A model generated the notes under the pieces. The model ran no database searches. It saw only the letters and a list, made by a program, of their open reading frames with translations, and was not told where the DNA came from. Shown here piece by piece: positions 16,125 to 24,037 of a stretch of 32,493 nucleotides of DNA. Positions within the stretch are counted from its first letter, which is position 1, and each line of letters starts with the position of its first letter. Origin of the DNA: an uncultured Alphaproteobacteria bacterium (lineage in GTDB: Bacteria; Pseudomonadota; Alphaproteobacteria; HIMB59; GCA-002718135); NCBI GenBank assembly GCA_902521325.1, contig CABYRE010000013.1, positions 1 to 32,493 of the forward strand, written 5' to 3'. A program made the position numbers and the translations under genes.

Positions 16125-17489
16125 ATGAAAACAATTATTTGTGGTGCTGGAGATGTTGGCTATAGCATAGCTGATAAACTATCACGTGAAAATTTTGAAG
16201 TTACAGTTATTGATGAAGATGAAAATAAATTAAGTAAAGTATCTGAAACTTTGGATGTAAAAACTATAAATGGCATTCCTAGTATGCCATCAGTTTTAGA
16301 TAATGCTGGTGCTAATGACTGTGAAATACTGATTGCAGTTACAAAGAGTGATGAAACAAATATGGTTACTTGTCAAATTGGCCATTCTTTATTTAAAATT
16401 AAAAAGAAAATAGCAAGAATCAGACAGCAGGATTATTTAAAAAATGATTGGAAAGATTTATATAATGATGAAAATTTTCCAATAGATGCAATAATTTCTC
16501 CAGAACAAGAGGTAGCAAAAGGGATATTCAGAAGATTAATCTCACCAGGAACTATCGATATGGTTGAGTTATCTGATAAAAAATTGAAATTAATTGGATT
16601 AAAATGTGAAGATAATTTTTTACATTCAGGTCTAACTGTTAGAGAATTATCTCAAAAATTTCCTGATTACCTTGCTAACATAATGTTTATATTTAGAGGT
16701 GATCAAAAATTTACTGTAAATTCATCTACAAAAATTGAAAAAAAAGATACAATCTTTCTAGTTGTTGAAACTGACAATTTGACTGATGTTTTATCTGAGT
16801 TTGGGCATCAAGAGTTACAAGCTAAAAAAGCAGTTGTTATTGGTGGGGGTAACATTGGATTTTCGTTGGCACAATTAATTGAAAGTTCTGAGACTTACAT
16901 AAAAACTGAATTAATTGAAGCTAACAAAGAACGCGCTGAATTTCTTGCTTCAAATTTAGAGAATATTACGGTTACGTGTGGAGATGGGTTAGATAATCAG
17001 ATACTTGAAGAGGTAAATATATCAGAGGCTGGTTATTGTATATCTATTACTGAAGATGATGAAGTTAATATATTATCTTCCTTATTGGCTAAAAGAGCAG
17101 GCGCTGCAACATCAATAACTTTGATTAATAATAGCAATTATTCATCTTTGTTATCTAATATTGGTGTTGATATGACAATAGATCCAAAAATAATTACGAT
17201 TTCTAAAATTTTAGAAAAGGTAAGAGGCGTAAAAATAAGAAACGATTATTCAATTGGTGAAGGTTTTGGGGAAGTAATTGAGGCTGATATTCAATCAGAG
17301 TCATTTCTCTGTAATAAAAATCTTAAAGAATTAGAATTACCAAAAGGTATACGTATCGGTTCCATTGTAAGAGATAAAAAAATAATAATTCCTAATAGTC
17401 AGACTGTATTTAAAGAAAATGATGATGTTGTTTTTTTTGCTGAAACAAATTGTATAAAAAAACTAGAAAAACTTTTATCAAAAGTTTAA
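16125..17489 (+). CDS. trkA: Trk potassium uptake regulatory protein TrkA
   Basis: Cytosolic NAD-binding gating subunit of a Trk/Ktr K+ transporter. The 454 residues form two RCK repeats: a Rossmann domain with CGAGDVGYSIA (6-16) and acidic VIDED, an RCK_C-like part (about 140-220), a second Rossmann domain with VIGGGNIGFSLA (238-249) and LIEANKERAEFL, and a final RCK_C (about 370-454). This matches the tandem bacterial TrkA layout. It starts 7 bases after ntrX, and the ntrX-trkA linkage is standard in alphaproteobacteria. The membrane partner TrkH is not in the window. Confidence 0.95.
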   Translation: MKTIICGAGDVGYSIADKLSRENFEVTVIDEDENKLSKVSETLDVKTINGIPSMPSVLDNAGANDCEILIAVTKSDETNMVTCQIGHSLFKIKKKIARIRQQDYLKNDWKDLYNDENFPIDAIISPEQEVAKGIFRRLISPGTIDMVELSDKKLKLIGLKCEDNFLHSGLTVRELSQKFPDYLANIMFIFRGDQKFTVNSSTKIEKKDTIFLVVETDNLTDVLSEFGHQELQAKKAVVIGGGNIGFSLAQLIESSETYIKTELIEANKERAEFLASNLENITVTCGDGLDNQILEEVNISEAGYCISITEDDEVNILSSLLAKRAGAATSITLINNSNYSSLLSNIGVDMTIDPKIITISKILEKVRGVKIRNDYSIGEGFGEVIEADIQSESFLCNKNLKELELPKGIRIGSIVRDKKIIIPNSQTVFKENDDVVFFAETNCIKKLEKLLSKV

Positions 17490-17493
17490 CTCG

Positions 17494-18339
17494 ATGCCAA
17501 ATTTTGCTTTTATAAATAAAAAATTAGTAAATTTTAAATCTGCAAAAATTCATATAGAGGATAGAGGTTTACAATTTGCTGATAGTGTTTATGAAGTTAT
17601 CGCAGTTTTGGATAATAATTTAATTGATTTAGATTTTCATCTTAAGAGATTAAAATATTCTCTTCGTGAATTAGAAATTAAATTTACAATCAATAAAAAA
17701 AATTTAACTAATATTTTTCTAAATCTAATAAAGAAAAATAAAACAAGGAATGGTATAATATATTTACAAATTACAAGAGGTATTCAATTCAGAGAACATA
17801 AATATCAAAAAAAATTAACTCCAACTTTGATTGTATACACAAGAAATAAAAGTTTTAATTTACCTGGAAAAAAATTTGTAGGAGTAAATACAATTACATA
17901 CCAAGATCTTCGATGGAAAAGACGTGATATTAAAACAGTAAATTTGCTTCCAAATATTATAGCAGCAAACATGGCCAAAAAGAAAAATGCTTATGAAGCA
18001 ATTTTAATCCAAAATGGAAAAGTTACTGAAGGCACATCATCAAATATCTGGATTATAAGAAGAAATAATTTAATAACTCATCCAGCTAACTCAGATATCT
18101 TAAAAGGAGTAACTAGAACATCTCTCTTAAAAATTATAAAAAAAACTAAACTTAAATTAATAGAAAAACAATTTACTCATAAGCAATTATTTAATGCAGA
18201 TGAAGTATTTTTAACAAGCTCTGGAAGTTTTATTACTCCTATTTTAAAAATTGATAATAAAAAAATTAATAATGGTAAAATTGGCAATATTACATTGAAA
18301 CTAGCAGAGATGTATACTGAAGCATGTTTAAATGGATAA
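17494..18339 (+). CDS. dat: class IV aminotransferase, probable D-amino-acid (D-alanine) aminotransferase
   Basis: PLP-dependent fold type IV enzyme. Family role: interconverts D-alanine and other D-amino acids with 2-oxo acids, supplying D-glutamate or D-alanine for peptidoglycan. The 281 residues show KIHIEDRGLQFADSVYEVI (18-36), TRGIQFREH, the PLP lysine in DIKTVNLLPN (Lys147), EAILIQNGKVTEGTSSNIW with Glu179, and LTSSGSFITPI. Dat of Bacillus sp. YM-1 has Lys145 and Glu177, almost the same numbering. Branched-chain aminotransferase (IlvE) or aminodeoxychorismate lyase are alternatives, but position next to trkA and the motifs favour Dat. It overlaps the next gene by 8 bases. Confidence 0.85.
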   Translation: MPNFAFINKKLVNFKSAKIHIEDRGLQFADSVYEVIAVLDNNLIDLDFHLKRLKYSLRELEIKFTINKKNLTNIFLNLIKKNKTRNGIIYLQITRGIQFREHKYQKKLTPTLIVYTRNKSFNLPGKKFVGVNTITYQDLRWKRRDIKTVNLLPNIIAANMAKKKNAYEAILIQNGKVTEGTSSNIWIIRRNNLITHPANSDILKGVTRTSLLKIIKKTKLKLIEKQFTHKQLFNADEVFLTSSGSFITPILKIDNKKINNGKIGNITLKLAEMYTEACLNG

Positions 18340-19135
18340 TATAAAGCAAGAGGACATAGAGGACATTTGTTTTAACGTAAGTCAAAATATTATTTTGCCA
18401 AAATTTAAAAATTTATCAGACAATGAAATTAATTATAAAAATGGATCTGATTTAGTAACAGCAGCTGATATAGAAGCTGAAAAAGAATTAAAAAAAAATT
18501 TATTAAAAATTTTACCCTCTTCAAATTTTATAGGTGAAGAGGAATATTCCATAAATAAAAATATATTAAATTTTTATAACGAAGATGCATATTGTTGGAC
18601 TGTTGATCCAATAGATGGAACAACAAATTTTGCTAATGGTAGAAATAAATTTGCAATTATGATAGCCTTAACATTTAAAGAAAAAATTTTACGTTCTTGG
18701 ATATATAAGCCACTAGAAAAAATTATGTGCTCAGCTATTGTAAATGAGGGTGCTTATATTAATAATAATAAAATTTTTACAAAAGGTGAAAATATAATTG
18801 AAGAAACTATAGGATCAATAAGCACCAAATATTGGGAGCCAGGATTTAAAGATAAGCTTCAAGTTTTTAAAAATATTTTTAAAGAAGTTAGTTCTTATAG
18901 ATGTATTGGATTTGAATACATAGATATAGGTATTGGAGTTAGGAATTTTGCAATTTTATCCAAATTATCTCCGTGGGATCATATTCCTGGTATTCTTTTT
19001 GTTAGAGAAGCCGGTGGTGCTGATATTGATTTTAATAATAATAAATATGACTTTACAAAAAATAATAAGAATTTAATTGTTAGTAATTCAGAAGATTTGA
19101 ATTCAAATATTTTACAAAAACTAGGAGAATATTAA
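18332..19135 (+). CDS. inositol-monophosphatase-family phosphatase
   Basis: Mg-dependent phosphatase of 267 residues. Motifs: DLVTAADIEAEKEL (40-53), IGEEEY with metal ligands Glu69/Glu70, WTVDPIDGTTNFANG with Asp92 and Asp95, and the C-terminal WDHIPGILFVREAGG with Asp216. These define the IMPase superfamily. The physiological substrate is uncertain: bacterial members include inositol monophosphatase, histidinol-phosphate phosphatase (HisN type) and 3'-phosphoadenosine phosphatase. The WDHIPG form (and not WD-x-AA) and FANGRNKFAIMIAL resemble a subgroup without a clear assignment. Its stop and the next ATG share one base (TAATG). Confidence 0.82.
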   Translation: MDNIKQEDIEDICFNVSQNIILPKFKNLSDNEINYKNGSDLVTAADIEAEKELKKNLLKILPSSNFIGEEEYSINKNILNFYNEDAYCWTVDPIDGTTNFANGRNKFAIMIALTFKEKILRSWIYKPLEKIMCSAIVNEGAYINNNKIFTKGENIIEETIGSISTKYWEPGFKDKLQVFKNIFKEVSSYRCIGFEYIDIGIGVRNFAILSKLSPWDHIPGILFVREAGGADIDFNNNKYDFTKNNKNLIVSNSEDLNSNILQKLGEY

Positions 19136-20007
19136 TGAGTATTAAAAATGTATCTTTTATTGGATTAGGAGTAATGGGATATCCAATGGCAGGTCATCTA
19201 CAAAATAATGGTTACAATGTCACTGTATATAATAGAACTACTGCCAAAGCAGAAAAATGGGTAAATGAATACAAAGGTAACATGGCGAATACTCCGGGTG
19301 AAGCTTCTCAAAGTTCAGAAATTGTGTTTATGTGCGTAGGTCGTGATGAAGATATTATTGAGGTCATGGAAAGTGAAAGTGGAATTCTTTCAAAAGTATC
19401 TGAAGGAACAATCATCGTTGATCACACGACCGCATCTGCGGAGATAGCAAGAAATTATTATAAAAAACTTAAAAATAAAAAATTTAGTTTTCTTGATGCC
19501 CCTGTATCTGGCGGTCAAGCAGGTGCAGAAAATGGTGTTCTTTCTATTATGATAGGTGGTGATGAAAAAGATTATAATACTGTAAAGCCAGTCCTTCAAT
19601 CTTACGGTAAAGCCGTTGAACTTATAGGGCCTTCTGGCTCGGGTCAAATTGCTAAAATGGTAAATCAAATTTGTATTGCAGGATTAGTCCAAGGCTTATC
19701 CGAAGCAATGGCTTTTGGAAAAAAATCTAATGTAGACATGGAAAAAGTTCTTAGCGTAATATCTAAGGGAGCAGCTCAATCTTGGCAAATGGAAAATAGA
19801 TATAGAACTATGCTTGATGGGAAGTTTGATTATGGTTTTGCTGTAGATTGGATGCGTAAAGATTTATCAATTTGTTTTAATGAAGCTGATAAAAATGGAG
19901 CAATGCTTCCAGTTACAAAAATAGTTGATAAGTATTATGAAGAAGTTCAAAAAAATGGAGGCAATAGGTTTGATACATCTTCTCTAATGACTCTTGTAGA
20001 CAAGTAG
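19135..20007 (+). CDS. NAD(P)-dependent beta-hydroxyacid dehydrogenase (3-hydroxyisobutyrate/tartronate-semialdehyde reductase family)
   Basis: 290 residues with the full family signature: nucleotide-binding FIGLGVMGYPMAGHL (Gly10, Gly12, Gly15), VYNRTTAKAE, the substrate-binding DAPVSGGQAGAENG (121-134), catalytic Lys174 in GQIAKMVNQ, and the C-terminal WMRKDLSICFNEADKNGAMLP. Such enzymes reduce tartronate semialdehyde or glyoxylate, or oxidise 3-hydroxyisobutyrate or other beta-hydroxyacids. Asn-Arg after the second strand (VYNRTT) leans towards NADP. No valine- or glycolate-pathway genes lie nearby to choose between substrates. It ends in TAG, followed directly by the next gene's ATG. Confidence 0.85.
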   Translation: MSIKNVSFIGLGVMGYPMAGHLQNNGYNVTVYNRTTAKAEKWVNEYKGNMANTPGEASQSSEIVFMCVGRDEDIIEVMESESGILSKVSEGTIIVDHTTASAEIARNYYKKLKNKKFSFLDAPVSGGQAGAENGVLSIMIGGDEKDYNTVKPVLQSYGKAVELIGPSGSGQIAKMVNQICIAGLVQGLSEAMAFGKKSNVDMEKVLSVISKGAAQSWQMENRYRTMLDGKFDYGFAVDWMRKDLSICFNEADKNGAMLPVTKIVDKYYEEVQKNGGNRFDTSSLMTLVDK

Positions 20008-20907
20008 ATGCCAAGAAACCTAGCATTAGCTATAGTTCTACTTATAGCGTCTTCTTTTTTTTGGTCTGGTAATTTTTTTTCTGGAAAGGTTGCTTTTTTA
20101 ACTAACTTAACTCCTTTCAAGCTTAGTTTTTTTCGTTGGATTTTAGCATTACTAATACTATTACCTTTTACCTATAAGCAGATCATTATAGATTTAGATT
20201 ATTATAGAAAGAATATATTTTTAATGATTATCATTTCTATTTTAGGTGTTACATTTTTTAATTCTTTTACTTACATTTCTCTTCGTTCTTCAATGGTTAT
20301 TAATTCAACATTAATGGCTTCAATTGCTCCTGTTATGATGATAGGTTTTTCTTGGCTGTTATTTAGAACTAAAACTACAAAACTTCAGTTTGCTGGCATA
20401 ATCTTATCTCTAATTGGAGCTTTTTCTATAATTTTAAAAGGTAATTTAGATAATTTATATAATTTGTATTTTACATCAGGAGACTTATGGATGATAGCTG
20501 CAGTTATTTCCTGGTGTCTCTATTCAGTCTTACTTAAAAAAATTGATAGTAAAACATCTCAATTAGCAAATTTAGAAGTAATGATTATAATAGGTATTAT
20601 ATTTATTACACCATTTTATATTTTTGAATCAGTTAATTCGACATTTCTGCCATCTTCTCAATTAGATTTTGTAATAATTAGTTATGTAGCTGTATTTGCA
20701 AGTATAGTTGCATTTTTTTCATGGAATAAAGGAGTGTCAATAATAGGACCAAACAGAGCTAGTCTTTTTTTACACTTAATACCTGTTTTTAGTGCTGTTT
20801 GGGCTATTACATTTTTAGATGAAAAATTTGCCTTTTTTCATATTATTGGGGTAATTTTTATACTATCTGGAATTATATTATCTAATGTAAAATCATATAA
20901 TGACTAA
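20008..20907 (+). CDS. EamA/DMT-superfamily permease
   Basis: 299 residues, almost entirely hydrophobic, fitting about ten transmembrane helices as two five-helix EamA repeats (about 8-135 and 150-293). The first repeat has SSFFWSGNFFSGKVAF and FKLSFFRWILALLILLPF, which matches the family pattern (F-x-R, W-x-x-x, L-L-P). Mid-protein, SLIGAFSIILKG closes repeat one, and WCLYSVLLKKI begins repeat two. The C-terminal IGPNRASLFLHLIPVFSAVWAI and LDEKFAFFHIIGVIFILSGI are typical. Members export or import small metabolites; the substrate cannot be told from sequence. It abuts the upstream gene and overlaps msrB by 8 bases. Confidence 0.88.
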   Translation: MPRNLALAIVLLIASSFFWSGNFFSGKVAFLTNLTPFKLSFFRWILALLILLPFTYKQIIIDLDYYRKNIFLMIIISILGVTFFNSFTYISLRSSMVINSTLMASIAPVMMIGFSWLLFRTKTTKLQFAGIILSLIGAFSIILKGNLDNLYNLYFTSGDLWMIAAVISWCLYSVLLKKIDSKTSQLANLEVMIIIGIIFITPFYIFESVNSTFLPSSQLDFVIISYVAVFASIVAFFSWNKGVSIIGPNRASLFLHLIPVFSAVWAITFLDEKFAFFHIIGVIFILSGIILSNVKSYND

Positions 20908-21295
20908 GATTACTAAAACTGACAAAGAATGGAAATCTCTTCTCACCGAAGACGAATATTACGTAACAAGGCAAAAGGGAACAGAACCCCCTTTCTCTGG
21001 TAAAAATTTTGAAATTATTAATGGTGGTATTTTTAAATGTAAATGCTGTGGTAATGAATTATTTAATAGCTCTACAAAATATGATTCTTATTGTGGATGG
21101 CCGAGTTTTTTTGAACAAATATCAACTGAATCAATTAAAACAGAGACTGATAGATCTCATGGAATGGTGCGTATTGAAATTATGTGTGCCAAATGCGATG
21201 CACATTTAGGTCATGTCTTTGATGATGGGCCTGAGCCTACCGGCAAAAGATACTGTGTAAATTCTCTTTCTATTAATTACGAAGAGTTTGAATAA
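20900..21295 (+). CDS. msrB: peptide-methionine (R)-S-oxide reductase MsrB
   Basis: Repairs the R-sulfoxide of methionine in oxidised proteins. The 131 residues match the usual MsrB size. Zinc-binding pairs are Cys47/Cys50 (CKCCG) and Cys96/Cys99 (CAKC). The catalytic cysteine is Cys119 in GKRYCVNSLSI. YCGWPSF (64-70) and RSHGMVRIEI contribute the substrate pocket, and HLGHVFDDGP is invariant in the family. Cys65 could be the resolving cysteine. The ATG lies in ATGACTAA at the end of the transporter gene. No msrA is present in the window. Confidence 0.96.
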   Translation: MTKITKTDKEWKSLLTEDEYYVTRQKGTEPPFSGKNFEIINGGIFKCKCCGNELFNSSTKYDSYCGWPSFFEQISTESIKTETDRSHGMVRIEIMCAKCDAHLGHVFDDGPEPTGKRYCVNSLSINYEEFE

Positions 21296-22469
21296 TACTT
21301 TTTATACACTCCTATTTTCATCTATAGGCCATGCGCTCATGCATATGTTTGCAGCATTTTATTTTGTAATCGTTCTGACGATAGAAAAAGAATGGAATAT
21401 TTCTTATGATCAATTGATAAGATTATGGTCTCTCGGAGCTCTACTAATTGGTTTAGGGGCAATTCCTTTCGGGTGGTTAAGTGATAAATGGTCTCGTTCA
21501 GGAGCAATGACAATTATGTTTATTGGAATGGGATTAGCTTCCATTTTATGTGGACTAAGTACATCAATTTCATTTTTATTTTTTTCATTATCACTTCTTG
21601 GACTTTTCTGTTCAATTTATCATCCAGTAGGTATTCCTTGGGTAATTCATGCAGCAAACAAAAAGGGAAGAGCACTTGGTGTAAATGGCATTTTTGGTGG
21701 AGTAGGGATAGGGTCCGGAGCATTTGTTGCTGGCACTCTAACAGAATTACTAAATTGGCAACTAGCTTTTATATTACCTGGTTTAATATCTATTATTATA
21801 GGATTTATTCTTATTTACTTAATCTTAATTGATAAAATATCTTACAAAAATTATTTTATTAAAAATGATGATCAAGATCATTCTCGTAATGAAATGATTT
21901 TAATTGCATTAATAATGCTATTATCAATGTTTGCCCTTGGATTATCTTTTCATAATACACAAACAGCCTTACCAAAAGTTTTTGAAATACGTATTGGTAA
22001 AATAAACTCTATTCAAATTGGATTTATGATAGCAATTATTTATTTTATTTCTGGTGCTACAACATTTGTTGGAGGCTTACTTGCTGATAGATTTAATTTA
22101 AAAACCATTTACTTAATTGGTATATTTCTTCAGTTTCCGTGTTATCTTGGTATAGCTTATATATCTGGTTACTCTTTAGTAGTATTATGTATTCTAGCTG
22201 CCGTATTTAATGCAAGTATTCTACCTACAGAAAACCTTCTACTTGGAAGATTTACACCTCAAAAGTACCACGGTGTTGTATACGGAATAAAGTTTATTCT
22301 CGCATTTGGATCAGGACCAATTTCGGTATTCTTAATTTCAGAAATATATTCCATAACTTTAGAGTTTACGTATTTGTTTTTAATTAATGCAATAATGATG
22401 GCTATAGTTTCAATCTTTATTATTTTCTTACCTATTCAAAGTAATCAAAGAATCGCTACTCAGGATTAG
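21288..22469 (+). CDS. major facilitator superfamily transporter
   Basis: 393 residues with about twelve hydrophobic segments. The MFS loop 2-3 signature is visible as GAIPFGWLSDKWSRSGAM, repeated in the second half as FVGGLLADRFNLKTIY, and SIYHPVGIPWVI plus NGIFGGVGIGSG mark helices 4-5. The only start that keeps the first membrane helix is TTG at 21288; the next ATGs (21339, 21345) would cut it. That TTG lies in TTGAATAA, the same 8-base overlap seen at other junctions. The substrate is unknown; general resemblance to drug/sugar efflux or fosmidomycin-resistance-type carriers is not enough to assign one. The 3' end converges on the 75-residue gene with a 14-base overlap. Confidence 0.85.
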   Translation: MNNTFYTLLFSSIGHALMHMFAAFYFVIVLTIEKEWNISYDQLIRLWSLGALLIGLGAIPFGWLSDKWSRSGAMTIMFIGMGLASILCGLSTSISFLFFSLSLLGLFCSIYHPVGIPWVIHAANKKGRALGVNGIFGGVGIGSGAFVAGTLTELLNWQLAFILPGLISIIIGFILIYLILIDKISYKNYFIKNDDQDHSRNEMILIALIMLLSMFALGLSFHNTQTALPKVFEIRIGKINSIQIGFMIAIIYFISGATTFVGGLLADRFNLKTIYLIGIFLQFPCYLGIAYISGYSLVVLCILAAVFNASILPTENLLLGRFTPQKYHGVVYGIKFILAFGSGPISVFLISEIYSITLEFTYLFLINAIMMAIVSIFIIFLPIQSNQRIATQD

Positions 22470-22683
22470 ATTTTATTTCTTCAAGGTAATTAATAACTTC
22501 ATTAAATTTTTCATCAGGTATATCTTTATAGGTCATACCAAAATGATTTTTTACCTCTAAAGCAACATGAGCATAGGGATTTCTGCCCTTAGGATGATTG
22601 GGGTGATCAGGTAATTTTCCTTTTAAAAAGTCTCCTGTTTCTTGAATTAATTTCCAAATTTTAGATGCGTTATCTTTATTCAA
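22456..22683 (-). CDS. small protein resembling the ORF6C domain of phage antirepressors
   Basis: 75 residues, soluble, no signal peptide or membrane segment. The only start in frame is TTG at 22683; a TAG three codons earlier blocks extension, and pepC stops one base upstream (TAA-A-TTG), implying coupling. The first half contains WKLIQETGDFLKG and PDHPNHPKGRNPYAH, with a His/Pro/Gly-rich turn. The second half reads HFGMTYKDIPDEKFNEVINY. That F-G-x-x-Y-K-D-I-P-x-x-x-F-x-E-x-I pattern recalls the ORF6C domain at the C-terminus of phage Rha/BRO-type antirepressors, here alone. Function unknown; the similarity is from memory and needs a profile search. The uninterrupted frame, clean junction and mixed composition argue that it is a real gene. 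Confidence 0.7.
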   Translation of the reverse strand: MNKDNASKIWKLIQETGDFLKGKLPDHPNHPKGRNPYAHVALEVKNHFGMTYKDIPDEKFNEVINYLEEIKSNPE

Positions 22684-22684
22684 T

Positions 22685-24007
22685 TTACTTAGCTAAAGCA
22701 CCCATTGGATCCCAAGGTGCAAGTGCTACTGGTTCCATATCTAAGTATTTTAAAAGTCTTTTGTTTAGATATTTTTTATCAATAACAACTTCATAGGTAT
22801 ATTCATCAAACCATTCATCGGTCATCATCATATATCCTTGGTTACCACTTTTTGTTCCCCAGCTATTTTCAATTTTCCATTTAGTTGAATTTCTTTTTTT
22901 AATATCGACACCTGTTAAAAGCATAGCATGAGTCATTTCACTATCACCGTATTCTAAACGAGTTTGTTTATTCATCTTAAATGAAGTTTGAAAAACATTT
23001 TCATAGTCATAAATACCCATATCAAGCACACCCATATCACGACTAAAACGTTTCCCCACATCACAACCAAACCATACAGCTTCATTATTTTTTATTGAGT
23101 CCATTGCAGATTTTTTTAATTCTTTAATATCGACATTTAAATATTTAATAATTTGTCCTTCAACAACATTTCCAAGATATTCAACCGTGTACATTGTATT
23201 AAATTTTTTATTGCTCATTGGAGCATGAATTAAGCAAACTTTATTTTTAATATTGATATCAGCATATTTTTTGCAGAAATCAATTGGTGTCATATCTGAA
23301 ATAACAATGTGTCTATTATCTTTATTTCTAGTAGACCAATTGATAACATCTGGCGGCTGACCAAGAAACATTGCTAGTAAATTATAAATTGTTTCCATCA
23401 TGTCTTTTTTAAGAGCTGAAGAATTTTTTGCTGGTTTCTTTCTTAGTATAGAAGCAAACTCTCTTAATTTGTGTGTAAGAATATAATTCATAGCACCAGA
23501 TTTACTGCTATGATTTGTTTCAGGCATTACGTCTTTTGGAACTGAACCGTACTTTTTGATTAAGTTTACAAACATATCCCACTGTCCGCCATCTTGTACA
23601 GGTGCTTTTAAAAGATGAGTAATTAGTCTGCTCTCATATGATTCATCTCTTGATTTAATAATATTCTCTAAAAAATAGTTTGCTTTTTCTAACTTATCCC
23701 AAAACATGAAATAATTTTGGGAAAACTCAAATGTATTTAGTTCAAGACTATCAACAACTTGCAAACGCATAAGATTTAATCCTGCAAATCCCCAACATCT
23801 ACCTGATGCCATTTGGTTTGTTGCAGGTAGTTCTTTTTTAATTAGATTAGAAAAATTATGATTGATTTGACTAAAGTTTTCCCAATTGAGTGCAACATTA
23901 GCTAAATCATTTTTTATTAATGCATTTCTTGAAGCTGTATTTTTATTATTTCTTAAAAATTTATTTTTGTAAGTTTTGATTGTTGATAGAGATATATTTT
24001 TTGCCAT
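22685..24007 (-). CDS. pepC: aminopeptidase C / bleomycin-hydrolase-type cysteine peptidase
   Basis: Papain-fold (C1B) peptidase of 440 residues, the usual bleomycin hydrolase length. The triad is clear: Cys71 in NQMASGRCWGFAGLNLMR, His360 in EMTHAMLLTGVD and Asn381 in WKIENSWGT. The C-terminal APWDPMGALAK matches the conserved tail that lies in the active-site cleft and sets aminopeptidase specificity. The family forms hexameric barrels in the cytosol that trim peptides and deamidate bleomycin-like compounds. No secretion signal is visible. The family is best known from Firmicutes, Bacteroidetes and eukaryotes, so transfer is possible, although base composition matches the neighbours. It lies 30 bases after topA on the same strand. 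Confidence 0.95.
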   Translation of the reverse strand: MAKNISLSTIKTYKNKFLRNNKNTASRNALIKNDLANVALNWENFSQINHNFSNLIKKELPATNQMASGRCWGFAGLNLMRLQVVDSLELNTFEFSQNYFMFWDKLEKANYFLENIIKSRDESYESRLITHLLKAPVQDGGQWDMFVNLIKKYGSVPKDVMPETNHSSKSGAMNYILTHKLREFASILRKKPAKNSSALKKDMMETIYNLLAMFLGQPPDVINWSTRNKDNRHIVISDMTPIDFCKKYADINIKNKVCLIHAPMSNKKFNTMYTVEYLGNVVEGQIIKYLNVDIKELKKSAMDSIKNNEAVWFGCDVGKRFSRDMGVLDMGIYDYENVFQTSFKMNKQTRLEYGDSEMTHAMLLTGVDIKKRNSTKWKIENSWGTKSGNQGYMMMTDEWFDEYTYEVVIDKKYLNKRLLKYLDMEPVALAPWDPMGALAK

Positions 24008-24037
24008 ATTCTCTATTTAAAACTATTTCAGCTTAAT

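Noticed and set aside
19390-19668. 92-codon frame antisense to the beta-hydroxyacid dehydrogenase
   Set aside because: It is opposite the DAPVSGG and GQIAK motifs of a well-supported gene.
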